Assembly: GCF_016195855.1 (NCBI RefSeq)
Contig: NZ_JACPYU010000024.1
Coordinates: forward strand, 1-53,979
Length of the DNA stretch: 53,979 nucleotides
Direction of reading: 5' to 3'
Source: Aquabacterium sp.
GTDB lineage: Bacteria > Pseudomonadota > Gammaproteobacteria > Burkholderiales > Burkholderiaceae_C
Shown here: in pieces, positions 46,807-53,979 of the stretch
How positions within the stretch are numbered: the first letter of the stretch is position 1
How the letters are laid out: each line of letters starts with the position of its first letter
Notes under the pieces: model-generated
The model's database searches: none
Seen by the model: only the letters and a program-made list of their open reading frames with translations
What the model was told of the DNA's origin: nothing
Program-made: the position numbers and the translations under genes

Positions 46807-46914
46807 GGCGTCTCCCAAGTCGTCATGAGGTCGGTTCGTCGACCAGCGGCGCGCCCGGATCGCAAAGCGACCCACAGACGTGCCAGCACCTGCAGACGGT
46901 ACGCAGCAGAAAAC

Positions 46915-46943
46915 ACAATAGCATCAAGCAGATACGGTGACAA
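46915..46943 (-). promoter_or_regulatory. Sigma-70-type promoter of fimV
   Basis: On the minus strand TTGTCA (46943-46938) and TATTGT (46920-46915) are 17 bp apart, with an extended -10 TGC before TATTGT. The expected start of transcription is near 46908, about 100 nt before the TTG. The rest of the 313-bp gap between asd and fimV (up to 47119) holds nothing else I can support; no clear terminator after asd is visible. Confidence 0.7.
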
Positions 46944-47119
46944 GCTCATGCAATTACTGATCTAGCGCCCTAGCGTCGAATTCAGGCCGGAAACAAGTTC
47001 CCAGCATGAAACTAGGGGGTTAGATTGTCGCCCTGGGGCAACAAGGCGCGACACCGATTTTGTGACCAGACGTTGCTGGCGCTTGTCAAATATGCGCCGG
47101 CAACGTCGGTTAATTCAAA

Positions 47120-48253
47120 TCACGCGTCCAGCAGAATGCGCAGCATGCGACGCAGCGGCTCTGCCGCGCCCCACAGCAATTGGTCGCCAATGGTGAAGGC
47201 ACCCACGTATTCGGGGCCCATGGCCAGTTTGCGCACGCGCCCCACCGGGATCGTCAGGGTGCCGGTCACAGCCACAGGCGTCAGGTCCTTGATGGTGGCC
47301 TCGCGGGTGTTGGGCACGACCTTGGCCCAGGGGTTGTCGGCAGCGATCATGGCTTCGATCTCCTGCACGGACACATCCTTCTTGAGCTTGAAGGTCAAGG
47401 CCTGGCTGTGGCAGCGCATGGCGCCAATGCGCACGCAGAAGCCATCCACCGGCACGGCAGGCGACCCGAAGCCCTCGCCTTGGCCGAGGATCTTGTTGGT
47501 CTCGGCCATGCCCTTCCACTCTTCCTTGGACTGGCCATTGCCCAGATCCTTGTCGATCCAGGGGATCAGCGAACCACCCAGCGGCACACCGAAGTTGGCC
47601 GTTTCGGCTTCCGTCAGGGCGCGTTGCTTGGCGATGACCTTGCGGTCGATTTCCAGGATGGCGCTCTTGGGGTCGTCCAGCAGCGAGCGCACTTCGGCGT
47701 TCAGCGTGCCGAACTGAGTCAGCAGCTCGCGCATGTGTTGCGCACCGCCACCGGACGCAGCCTGGTAGGTCTGGGTGGACATCCACTCGACCAGACCGGC
47801 CTTGTACAAGGCACCCACGCCGATCAGCATGCAACTGACGGTGCAATTGCCGCCGATCCAGTTGCGACCACCGTTGGCCAGGCTGTTCTTGATCACGGGC
47901 ATGTTGACCGGGTCCAGCACGATGACGGCATCGTCCTTCATGCGCAGAGTCGACGCGGCGTCGATCCAGTGGCCATTCCAGCCCGCAGCGCGCAGCTTGG
48001 GATAGACCTCGGTCGTGTAGTCGCCGCCTTGGGCGGTCAGGATGATGTCGCAGCGCTTGAGGTCGTCGATGCTATAGGCATCCTTGAGCGTGGTTTCGTT
48101 CTTGGCCATCGACGGGGCCTTGCCGCCCGCGTTCGAGGTCGAGAAGAACATGGGCTCGATGAGAGCGAAATCACCCTCGGCCTGCATGCGGTCCATCAAC
48201 ACGGAGCCGACCATGCCGCGCCAGCCCACCAAACCAACCAGAGTCGTAGCCAT
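47120..48253 (-). CDS. asd: Aspartate-semialdehyde dehydrogenase
   Basis: A 377-residue NADPH enzyme that reduces aspartyl phosphate to the semialdehyde, feeding lysine, diaminopimelate, threonine and methionine. The NADP-binding start is [18 protein letters not shown], the nucleophile Cys lies in [11 protein letters not shown], and the C-terminal His region includes [18 protein letters not shown]. It is the Gram-negative (E. coli-type) form. The ATG at 48253 is the standard start [13 protein letters not shown]. It is 60 bp after leuB. Confidence 0.96.
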   Translation of the reverse strand: MATTLVGLVGWRGMVGSVLMDRMQAEGDFALIEPMFFSTSNAGGKAPSMAKNETTLKDAYSIDDLKRCDIILTAQGGDYTTEVYPKLRAAGWNGHWIDAASTLRMKDDAVIVLDPVNMPVIKNSLANGGRNWIGGNCTVSCMLIGVGALYKAGLVEWMSTQTYQAASGGGAQHMRELLTQFGTLNAEVRSLLDDPKSAILEIDRKVIAKQRALTEAETANFGVPLGGSLIPWIDKDLGNGQSKEEWKGMAETNKILGQGEGFGSPAVPVDGFCVRIGAMRCHSQALTFKLKKDVSVQEIEAMIAADNPWAKVVPNTREATIKDLTPVAVTGTLTIPVGRVRKLAMGPEYVGAFTIGDQLLWGAAEPLRRMLRILLDA

Positions 48254-48313
48254 TTTTCTATCCTTCAAATTGAATCTTGTGCGTGTGCGCCCGGGCACAC
48301 ATCAGCTTGCGCC

Positions 48314-49393
48314 TCAGCCTTGCGCTTTCAGGGCGGCCACCACGGCCTCGCCCATCTCGACGGTGCCGACCTTCTTCGCGCCTTCGCTGTAGATATCAGG
48401 CGTGCGCAGACCTTGCTCCAGCACGGCCTGCACGGCGCGCTCGATGCGGCTGGCGGCTTCTTCCTGGTTCAGGCTGAAGCGCAACATCATGGCGGCGCTC
48501 AGGATGGTGGCCAGGGGGTTGGCCACACCCTTGCCGGCGATGTCAGGGGCCGAGCCATGGCTGGGCTCGTACAGGCCCTGGCCCTTGGCGTTCAACGAGG
48601 CCGAAGGCAGCATGCCGATCGAGCCGGTCAGCATGGCCGCAGCGTCAGACAGGATGTCGCCGAACATGTTGCCGGTGAACAGCACGTCGAACTTCTTGGG
48701 CGCCTTGACCAGCTGCATCGCGGCGTTGTCCACGTACATGTGGTCCAGCTCGATGTCAGGGTACTGGGCGTGCACCTCGGTGACCACGTCCTTCCAGAAC
48801 TGGAAGGTCTCCAGCACATTGGCCTTGTCGACGCTGGTCACGCGCTTGCCGCGCTTGCGGGCGGCCTGGAAGGCCACATGGGCGATGCGCTCGATCTCGG
48901 GGCGAGAGTAGCGCATCGTGTCAAAGGCCTCTTGCGCACCCTTGAACTCACCATCAGGCGACAGGCGGCGGCCACGCGGTTGGCCGAAGTAGATGTCGCC
49001 CGTCAGTTCACGGATGATGAGGATGTCCAGACCGGCCACCAGCTCAGGCTTGAGGCTGGAAGCATGCGTCAGCTGCGGGTAGCAGATGGCCGGGCGGAAG
49101 TTGGCAAACAAGCCCATGTTCTTGCGCAGGCCCAGGATGGCCTGCTCAGGACGCAATGGGCGGTCCAGCTTGTCGTACTTCCAGTCGCCCACCGAGCCAA
49201 ACAACACGGCATCGGACTCCATGGCCAGGCTCAAGGTGTGCTCGGGCAGCGGGTGGCCGTGGGCGTCAAAGGCGGCGCCACCGACCTTGGCCTCTTTCAT
49301 CTCGAAGGCCAGATCCAGGGTGCTCAGCACCTTGACGGCTTCCGTGACGATTTCGGGACCAATGCCGTCACCCGGCAGAACAGCAATCTTCAT
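48314..49393 (-). CDS. leuB: 3-isopropylmalate dehydrogenase
   Basis: A 359-residue enzyme that oxidises and decarboxylates 3-isopropylmalate in leucine synthesis. The N-terminus [20 protein letters not shown] is standard and the metal/substrate motif [23 protein letters not shown] is intact. An ATG two codons upstream (49399, MVMKIAV) is also possible. It follows leuD by about 36 bp. Confidence 0.97.
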   Translation of the reverse strand: MKIAVLPGDGIGPEIVTEAVKVLSTLDLAFEMKEAKVGGAAFDAHGHPLPEHTLSLAMESDAVLFGSVGDWKYDKLDRPLRPEQAILGLRKNMGLFANFRPAICYPQLTHASSLKPELVAGLDILIIRELTGDIYFGQPRGRRLSPDGEFKGAQEAFDTMRYSRPEIERIAHVAFQAARKRGKRVTSVDKANVLETFQFWKDVVTEVHAQYPDIELDHMYVDNAAMQLVKAPKKFDVLFTGNMFGDILSDAAAMLTGSIGMLPSASLNAKGQGLYEPSHGSAPDIAGKGVANPLATILSAAMMLRFSLNQEEAASRIERAVQAVLEQGLRTPDIYSEGAKKVGTVEMGEAVVAALKAQG

Positions 49394-49429
49394 GACCATG
49401 ATGGAGTCTCAGCGAGGAGTGTTTTTTGT

Positions 49430-50077
49430 TTAGACGATGCGGTGGTTCAGCCAGGGCTTTTGCGCCAGGCGCTCAGCCTCATAGGCCTTGATCTTGTCGG
49501 CGTGACGCAGGGTCAGGCCGATGTCGTCAAAGCCGTTGAGCAGACAGAACTTGCGGAAGGGCTGCACGTCAAAGGGCAGCTCGGTGCCATCAGGCTTGAT
49601 CACGACCTGGCGCTCCAGATCGATGCTCAGCTCATAGCCTGGGAAGGCCGCCACTTCATTGAACAGGTTGTCGACCTGCAACTCGCTCAATTGAATGGGC
49701 AGCAGACCGTTCTTGAAGCTGTTGTTGAAGAAGATGTCAGCAAAGCTGGGCGCAATGATGGCGCGAAAACCGTATTGGTCCAGCGCCCAGGGCGCGTGCT
49801 CGCGGCTGGAGCCACAACCGAAGTTCTTGCGCGCCAGCAGCACAGAGGCGCCCTTGTAGCGCGGCTGGTTGAGCACGAAGTCCGGGTTGGGCTTGCGCGT
49901 GGCCGGGTCCTGGCCGGGCTCGCCCGCGTCCAGGTAGCGCCATTCGTCGAACAGGTTGGGGCCAAAGCCCGTGCGCTTGATCGACTTGAGGAACTGCTTG
50001 GGAATGATGGCGTCGGTGTCGACGTTGTCCCGGTCCATCGGGGCCACCAGGCCCTTGTGAATGCGAAATGCTTGCAT
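49430..50077 (-). CDS. leuD: 3-isopropylmalate dehydratase small subunit
   Basis: A 215-residue aconitase-swivel subunit that pairs with LeuC to isomerise 2- to 3-isopropylmalate. The motif [15 protein letters not shown] is the family signature, and [15 protein letters not shown] starts the substrate loop. It begins 6 bp after the entericidin-like gene. Confidence 0.97.
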   Translation of the reverse strand: MQAFRIHKGLVAPMDRDNVDTDAIIPKQFLKSIKRTGFGPNLFDEWRYLDAGEPGQDPATRKPNPDFVLNQPRYKGASVLLARKNFGCGSSREHAPWALDQYGFRAIIAPSFADIFFNNSFKNGLLPIQLSELQVDNLFNEVAAFPGYELSIDLERQVVIKPDGTELPFDVQPFRKFCLLNGFDDIGLTLRHADKIKAYEAERLAQKPWLNHRIV

Positions 50078-50083
50078 GGTGAA

Positions 50084-50215
50084 TTACTTTTTCGCTGCGC
50101 CAGAGATGGCCTCACCGGCCTTTTCGATGTCCTGCCCCAGGCCGTGCACCGTGTTGCAGGCCGACAGCGCCAGCATGGACAGGGTCACGATCAGAAAAAC
50201 AGCCAGACGTTTCAT
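50084..50215 (-). CDS. Entericidin A/B-family small lipoprotein
   Basis: A 43-residue peptide (MKRLAVFLIVTLSMLALSAC, then NTVHGLGQDIEKAGEAI) with a lipobox ending in ALSAC and the entericidin body GxGxDIxxxGxAIxxAA. In E. coli entericidins are small cell-envelope lipoproteins linked to stress and programmed death; the role here is unknown. It sits between leuC (32 bp before) and leuD (6 bp after), a placement seen in other Burkholderiales. The start has GAG-type bases just upstream. It is too short for most gene finders. Confidence 0.85.
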   Translation of the reverse strand: MKRLAVFLIVTLSMLALSACNTVHGLGQDIEKAGEAISGAAKK

Positions 50216-50247
50216 GTGAGGGCTCTCCAACTACAAGACAAATGGGA

Positions 50248-51657
50248 TCAGGCGATGCGGCGGATGTCCACGAAGTGGCCTTGCATCGCAGCGGCGGCGG
50301 CCATGGCCGGGCTCACCAGATGGGTGCGGCCACCCGCGCCTTGACGGCCTTCGAAGTTGCGGTTGCTGGTCGAGGCGCAACGCTCACCGGGCTCCAGGCG
50401 GTCGGCGTTCATGGCCAGACACATGGAGCAACCCGGCTCACGCCACTCGAAGCCCGCGGCCTTGAAGATCTGATCCAGGCCCTCGCGCTCGGCCTGCTCC
50501 TTGACCAAGCCGGAGCCAGGCACGACCAGGGCCAGCTTGATGTTGGAGGCCACGCGACCACCGATCTTCTTGACCACGGCGGCAGCTTCGCGCATGTCTT
50601 CGATGCGACTGTTGGTGCACGAACCGATGAAGACCTTGTCGACCAGGATGTCGTTGATGGCCTTGTTGGGCTCAAGCGCCATGTACTGCAGCGCACGCTC
50701 GGTGGCCGAGCGCTTGACCGGGTCCTTTTCCTTGTCGGGATCAGGCACGCGGTCGTCGATGGACAACACCATCTCGGGCGAGGTGCCCCAGGTGACTTGC
50801 GGCTTGATGTCGTTGGCGTTGAGCTCGACCACGGTGTCGAACACCGCGTCCGCGTCGGAGTGCAGCGTGCGCCAGTAGGCCACGGCCTGGTCCCATTCCA
50901 CACCCGCGGGCGAGAAGGGGCGACCCTTGCAATAGTTGATCGTGGTGTCGTCCACCGCCACCAGGCCCGCACGGGCGCCGGCCTCGATGGCCATGTTGCA
51001 CACGGTCATGCGGCCTTCCATGCTCAGGGCACGGATGGCGCTGCCGGCGAACTCGATGGTGTAGCCCGTACCGCCGGCCGTGCCGATCTTGCCAATGATG
51101 GCCAGCACGATGTCCTTGGCGGAGCAGCCCTTGGTCAGCGTGCCCTCGACGCGCACCAGCATGTTCTTGGCCTTCTTGGCCAGCAGCGTCTGGGTGGCCA
51201 GCACGTGCTCGACTTCGGACGTACCGATGCCGTGCGCCAGCGCACCGAAAGCGCCGTGCGTGGAAGTGTGGCTGTCACCGCAAACCACGGTCATACCGGG
51301 CAGCGTGGCACCCTGCTCCGGGCCGATCACATGCACGATGCCCTGACGCTTGTCGCTCATCTTGAACTGCGTGATGCCGACGCGGTCGCAGTTCTTGTCG
51401 AGCGTGTCGACCTGCAATTTGGAGATCGGGTCCTTGATACCCTCGGAACGATCGGTCGTGGGCACATTGTGGTCACTCACGGCCAGGTTGGCCGACAGGC
51501 GCCACACCTTGCGCCCGGCAATGTCCAGCCCTTCGAAGGCCTGCGGGCTGGTGACTTCGTGCACCAGATGACGGTCGATGTACAGCACGGCAGTGCCGTC
51601 TTCTTCGGTGTGGACGATGTGCTCGTCCCAGATCTTGTCGTAGAGGGTGCGTCCCAT
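50248..51657 (-). CDS. leuC: 3-isopropylmalate dehydratase large subunit
   Basis: A 469-residue aconitase-family subunit. The [4Fe-4S] ligands are in [13 protein letters not shown] and [11 protein letters not shown], and the [21 protein letters not shown] signature is present. With LeuD it isomerises isopropylmalate. The ATG at 51657 gives [16 protein letters not shown], the standard start; the frame is open upstream to 51972 but that part lies in the leader. It is the first gene of leuC-D-B-asd. Confidence 0.97.
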   Translation of the reverse strand: MGRTLYDKIWDEHIVHTEEDGTAVLYIDRHLVHEVTSPQAFEGLDIAGRKVWRLSANLAVSDHNVPTTDRSEGIKDPISKLQVDTLDKNCDRVGITQFKMSDKRQGIVHVIGPEQGATLPGMTVVCGDSHTSTHGAFGALAHGIGTSEVEHVLATQTLLAKKAKNMLVRVEGTLTKGCSAKDIVLAIIGKIGTAGGTGYTIEFAGSAIRALSMEGRMTVCNMAIEAGARAGLVAVDDTTINYCKGRPFSPAGVEWDQAVAYWRTLHSDADAVFDTVVELNANDIKPQVTWGTSPEMVLSIDDRVPDPDKEKDPVKRSATERALQYMALEPNKAINDILVDKVFIGSCTNSRIEDMREAAAVVKKIGGRVASNIKLALVVPGSGLVKEQAEREGLDQIFKAAGFEWREPGCSMCLAMNADRLEPGERCASTSNRNFEGRQGAGGRTHLVSPAMAAAAAMQGHFVDIRRIA

Positions 51658-51712
51658 GATGCTCAGTCGGGCAAAGGGCTGGAGGGCCCTGTAGAGGGAA
51701 AAGATGACGATT

Positions 51713-51829
51713 TTAAGGCAAGGGCCGCAGGAATGACGCCACAAGGGCCCGGGTTTCCCTTGTGAGCAGGGTTTTGATCCGCAAAGCACAGCGGAAAAGC
51801 ACAAAGGGCATGCCCATTTGACTGGACAT
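51713..51829 (-). CDS. Possible leucine-rich leader peptide upstream of leuC
   Basis: A 38-codon open frame ([18 protein letters not shown]..., ending LRPLP) in the leuC leader with seven Leu codons, two adjacent (CTG CTC) right before the second hairpin. There is no convincing ribosome binding site at a usable distance. I give it only as a candidate; it could be chance. Confidence 0.2.
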   Translation of the reverse strand: MSSQMGMPFVLFRCALRIKTLLTRETRALVASFLRPLP

Positions 51830-51835
51830 GCCCTT
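51740..51835 (-). promoter_or_regulatory. Candidate attenuator-like leader of the leuC operon (two hairpins, overlapping alternative pairing)
   Basis: On the minus strand arm 1 (AAGGGCATG, 51835-51827) pairs perfectly with arm 2 (CATGCCCTT, 51812-51804), which is followed by TGTGCTTTT. Arm 3 (CACAAGGG, 51764-51757) pairs perfectly with arm 4 (CCCTTGTG, 51747-51740). Arm 2 extended to CATGCCCTTTGTG can also pair with arm 3 with one bulged base. This 1:2, 3:4 versus 2:3 choice is the layout of an attenuator. Leucine control is an inference. The leader is about 265 nt; the rest of 51658-51927 shows one further small hairpin (51861-51876). Confidence 0.4.
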
Positions 51836-51927
51836 CTGCCGCCCCTCCCAGAGCGATATGGCGACTCTTCGGTCGCACTCCCTTTTAAGCACAGTTTGAC
51901 AGCGTTAAAACCTTCTTCTTTGGCGCA

Positions 51928-51936
51928 ACTATAGCA
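51928..51936 (-). promoter_or_regulatory. Candidate extended -10 promoter for leuC
   Basis: The minus strand has TGCTATAGT, an extended -10. No good -35 stands 16-18 bp upstream. The region 51937-52207 between this and the divergent response regulator gene shows nothing else I can support. Confidence 0.35.
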
Positions 51937-52207
51937 CCACATATAGACAATCAGATTACCACCAAGTAGCAATTAAATGCAACAAAGCGTAGCCAATCTG
52001 TGCAATTTCACACACATTCGGACACCACCATGGTGCGCACGGCGTGACACAAAGCCCAGCCAGCCCATACCAGCGCTGTAAAATGCGCGGTTCCCGGCGA
52101 ATCAGACAAGGCAAGAATGCCACCAGGTGGCGAATTGATGACACCTTGCACGCAAACGCACGCCGAAACGCCCACAGCAAGCCAAATCAGTGACGGAGAA
52201 GAAACCA

Positions 52208-52849
52208 ATGAGCGTGATCAACGTGATGATTGCCGACGACCACCCGTTGATCGTGGAAGGTCTGGCCAGCGTGCTCTCGCGCCATGGCCTGCATGTGGTT
52301 GGCTCCGCCAGCGAAGCCTCTGCCGTGGTCGACACCTATGCCGAGCTGCGCCCGGACGTCCTGGTGCTGGATCTGCGTTTTGGTGATGCCAGCATTGGCG
52401 GGCTGGACCTGCTGCAGACGCTGATGGCCCGCTTCCCCGAAGCCCGTGTCGCCATCTACACGCAATTTGACCAGGACACGGTTGTGCGCGAGGCCTACAA
52501 GCGCGGCGCCAAGGCCTTTGTCCCCAAGAGCACCGACCCTGCCGACCTGGCGCAAGCCATTCTCAAGATCCACGAGGGCGAAACCGTGTTCCTGCCCGAC
52601 ATCGCCGCGCGGCTGGCCCTGCTCAGCGTGCACGGTGACCAGTCGCCACTGGCCCGCCTGCAACCTCGGGAGATCGAGGTGTTCAAGCTGATGGCACAAG
52701 GCCTGACGAATGTGGAGATTGCCGAGCGCATGAACCTGTCACCCAAGACCATCAGCACCACCAGCCAGTCCATCAAGGACCACCTGGGCATCCACCGCGC
52801 CGCAGACATCACCTTGCTCGCGGTGAAGTGCGGCTTGATCGAGCCTTGA
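52208..52849 (+). CDS. Response regulator, NarL/FixJ (LuxR) type
   Basis: A 213-residue two-domain regulator. The receiver has the acidic pair in VMIADDHPLIVEG, the phospho-Asp in DVLVLDLRFGD and the Lys in AFVPKSTDP. The C-terminal LuxR-type DNA-binding domain reads LQPREIEVFKLMAQGLTNVEIAERMNLSPKTIS. An insertion around FGDASIGGLDLLQTL is typical of this subgroup. The ATG at 52208 has GGAG about 10 bp upstream. No histidine kinase is next to it in the window. The TonB receptor gene 40 bp downstream may be in the same transcript. Confidence 0.93.
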   Translation: MSVINVMIADDHPLIVEGLASVLSRHGLHVVGSASEASAVVDTYAELRPDVLVLDLRFGDASIGGLDLLQTLMARFPEARVAIYTQFDQDTVVREAYKRGAKAFVPKSTDPADLAQAILKIHEGETVFLPDIAARLALLSVHGDQSPLARLQPREIEVFKLMAQGLTNVEIAERMNLSPKTISTTSQSIKDHLGIHRAADITLLAVKCGLIEP

Positions 52850-52889
52850 GCCCCGCCCTTCGCGCCGCTCGATCAGTAGAAGTCAAAAC

Positions 52890-53979
52890 ATGAAAACCAA
52901 GTTGGCCCCTGCCCTGGCGTCCCTGGCCATGGCATCGCTCTCACTGTCTCCCGGGGCCATGGCGCAGCAGCAGCCAGCCGAAGACATCGACTCCACCGAA
53001 CTCAGCTACCCGGTGGTGATCACGCCCACGCGGCTGCGTCAGTCCCTGGGCGATGTGCCCGCCAGCGTCACCATCATCACGGCCGACACCCTCCGCCGAT
53101 ATGGCATCACGCGCATCGAAGAGGCCTTGCGCCTGGTACCGGGCATGGTCGTATCCCGGGCCACTGGCAACGAGTACAAGATCAATTACCACGGGACCGA
53201 CTCCAGCACCCCGCGCCGCCTGAATGTGCTGATCGATGGCGTCTCGGCTTATCGCCCCGGCTTCTCACGGGTGGAATGGCCCTTGTTGCCCGTGGCACTG
53301 GAAGACGTTGACCGCATCGAGGTCACACGCGGGCCCAACTCTGCGGCGTACGGCCCCAACTCGATGATGGCGGTCATCAACATCCTGACCAAGCACCCCA
53401 AGGATGTGGACCAGGGCATGGCTTCGGTCTCGGTCGGTTCGCACCACGAGCATGGCGCCACCGCGCGTCTGGCCACCAAGCTGGGCGACACCCATCTGTA
53501 TGCCACCGCGGACAAGCAGCGCGACAGCGGCTACGACCACATCAGCTTGCGCGGCGGGGCCCATGACAGCACCCAGGTGCAAAGGCTGAACGTTCGCTCC
53601 CAGACCGATCTGGGTGCCGGATCCTCGCTGGAGCTTCAAGCATCCCTCACCGACGGCAAGCGCGACATCGGCTATGTGCAGGACGTCTTTCAGACGACCA
53701 ACCCCGATCAGAAAACCACGGAAACCCTGGTAAGCGGCAAATGGACGCGCGCGCTGTCGTCAACCCATGAGCTTCAGATCAGAGGTTTTCACGACAAGCT
53801 CAGCACCAAGCAGAGCTGGCTTACCTGCCCCTTCAGAGGCCTGTTTGTGCCGGCCTTGCGCACTTTCATCCTCGACAACCCGACGATCCTGGCAGGCATC
53901 ATCGAGACCGGGACGCTGTCTACCGGCGACCCTGCCCGGGATATGCAGATTGCCAATGAGCTCAATACCATCCTGGCCC
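52890..53979 (+). CDS. TonB-dependent outer-membrane receptor, 3' partial
   Basis: The first 363 residues are visible; the gene runs off the right edge. A signal peptide (MKTKLAPALASLAMASL... ending GAMAQ) is followed by PVVITPTRLRQSLGDVPASV, the plug-domain start, then LRLVPGMVVSRA, RLNVLIDGVSAY and RIEVTRGPNSAAYGPNSMM, the plug signature. The barrel begins after about residue 175. These receptors import siderophores, vitamin B12, copper or glycans; no substrate is readable. No complete TonB box can be named with confidence. It is 40 bp after the response regulator. Confidence 0.93.
   Translation, partial: MKTKLAPALASLAMASLSLSPGAMAQQQPAEDIDSTELSYPVVITPTRLRQSLGDVPASVTIITADTLRRYGITRIEEALRLVPGMVVSRATGNEYKINYHGTDSSTPRRLNVLIDGVSAYRPGFSRVEWPLLPVALEDVDRIEVTRGPNSAAYGPNSMMAVINILTKHPKDVDQGMASVSVGSHHEHGATARLATKLGDTHLYATADKQRDSGYDHISLRGGAHDSTQVQRLNVRSQTDLGAGSSLELQASLTDGKRDIGYVQDVFQTTNPDQKTTETLVSGKWTRALSSTHELQIRGFHDKLSTKQSWLTCPFRGLFVPALRTFILDNPTILAGIIETGTLSTGDPARDMQIANELNTILA

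Noticed and set aside
47180..50344. Open frame of 1054 codons opposite asd, leuB and leuD
   Set aside because: It spans several intact biosynthetic genes in antisense; the gaps between them show it is not under protein selection.

Overview
The window looks like a chromosomal segment of a GC-rich beta-proteobacterium of the order Burkholderiales. The clearest sign is the gene order leuC, entericidin-like lipoprotein, leuD, leuB, asd, fimV, truA, trpF, trpB, trpA, accD, folC, SPOR protein, cvpA, purF, metZ, which is a familiar Burkholderiales arrangement. An exosortase B / EpsD / EpsI set with a PEP-CTERM substrate and a set of nitrogen-fixation accessory genes suggest a free-living member, perhaps of the Leptothrix-Rubrivivax-Aquabacterium type. 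The genus cannot be fixed from this sequence alone. I see no rRNA, CRISPR array, insertion sequence or prophage.

Layout. 1-1.2 kb: the end of a large surface or secreted protein, a Tat-exported HiPIP, a small cysteine-rich protein and tRNA-Thr. 1.3-7.2 kb (minus strand): fbp, pepN, prfB with its programmed +1 frameshift, and an alpha/beta hydrolase. 7.4-13.0 kb (plus): a PAS/GAF/GGDEF/EAL c-di-GMP protein, an acyl-CoA thioesterase, a two-gene chromate transporter and a small acetyltransferase. 13.1-19.0 kb (minus): epsI, xrtB, epsD, a PEP-CTERM protein, waaA and a phosphomannomutase/phosphoglucomutase, which together form an envelope and exopolysaccharide block. 19.2-22.9 kb (plus): a DMT transporter, a MaoC-type hydratase, and an unusual pair made of an AAA+ ATPase and a HepT-like small protein. 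22.9-25.2 kb: a GST (minus) and a DUF2779-type Fe-S nuclease-like protein (plus).

25.2-31.2 kb (minus) is the most striking part. It is a tightly packed operon of truncated globin, draT, draG, a tandem SagB-type nitroreductase, a rhodanese-ankyrin fusion (RhdN-like), an ArsC-like nitrogenase-associated protein (NifO-like), Ohr and a small unknown protein. It lies downstream of a TGT-N10-ACA NifA-type site and a GG-N10-GC sigma-54-like element. DraT and DraG reversibly ADP-ribosylate dinitrogenase reductase, so the operon reads as a control and protection module for nitrogenase, although no nif structural genes are in the window.

31.4-33.4 kb: a tRNA-Ala / tRNA-Glu / tRNA-Asp operon behind gltX. 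33.4-51.7 kb (minus): the housekeeping block named above, covering sulfur amino acid, purine, folate, fatty acid, tryptophan, aspartate-family and leucine synthesis plus fimV. The leuC leader holds two hairpins whose arms can also pair in an alternative way. 52.2-54.0 kb (plus): an orphan NarL/LuxR-type response regulator and the start of a TonB-dependent receptor that runs off the window.
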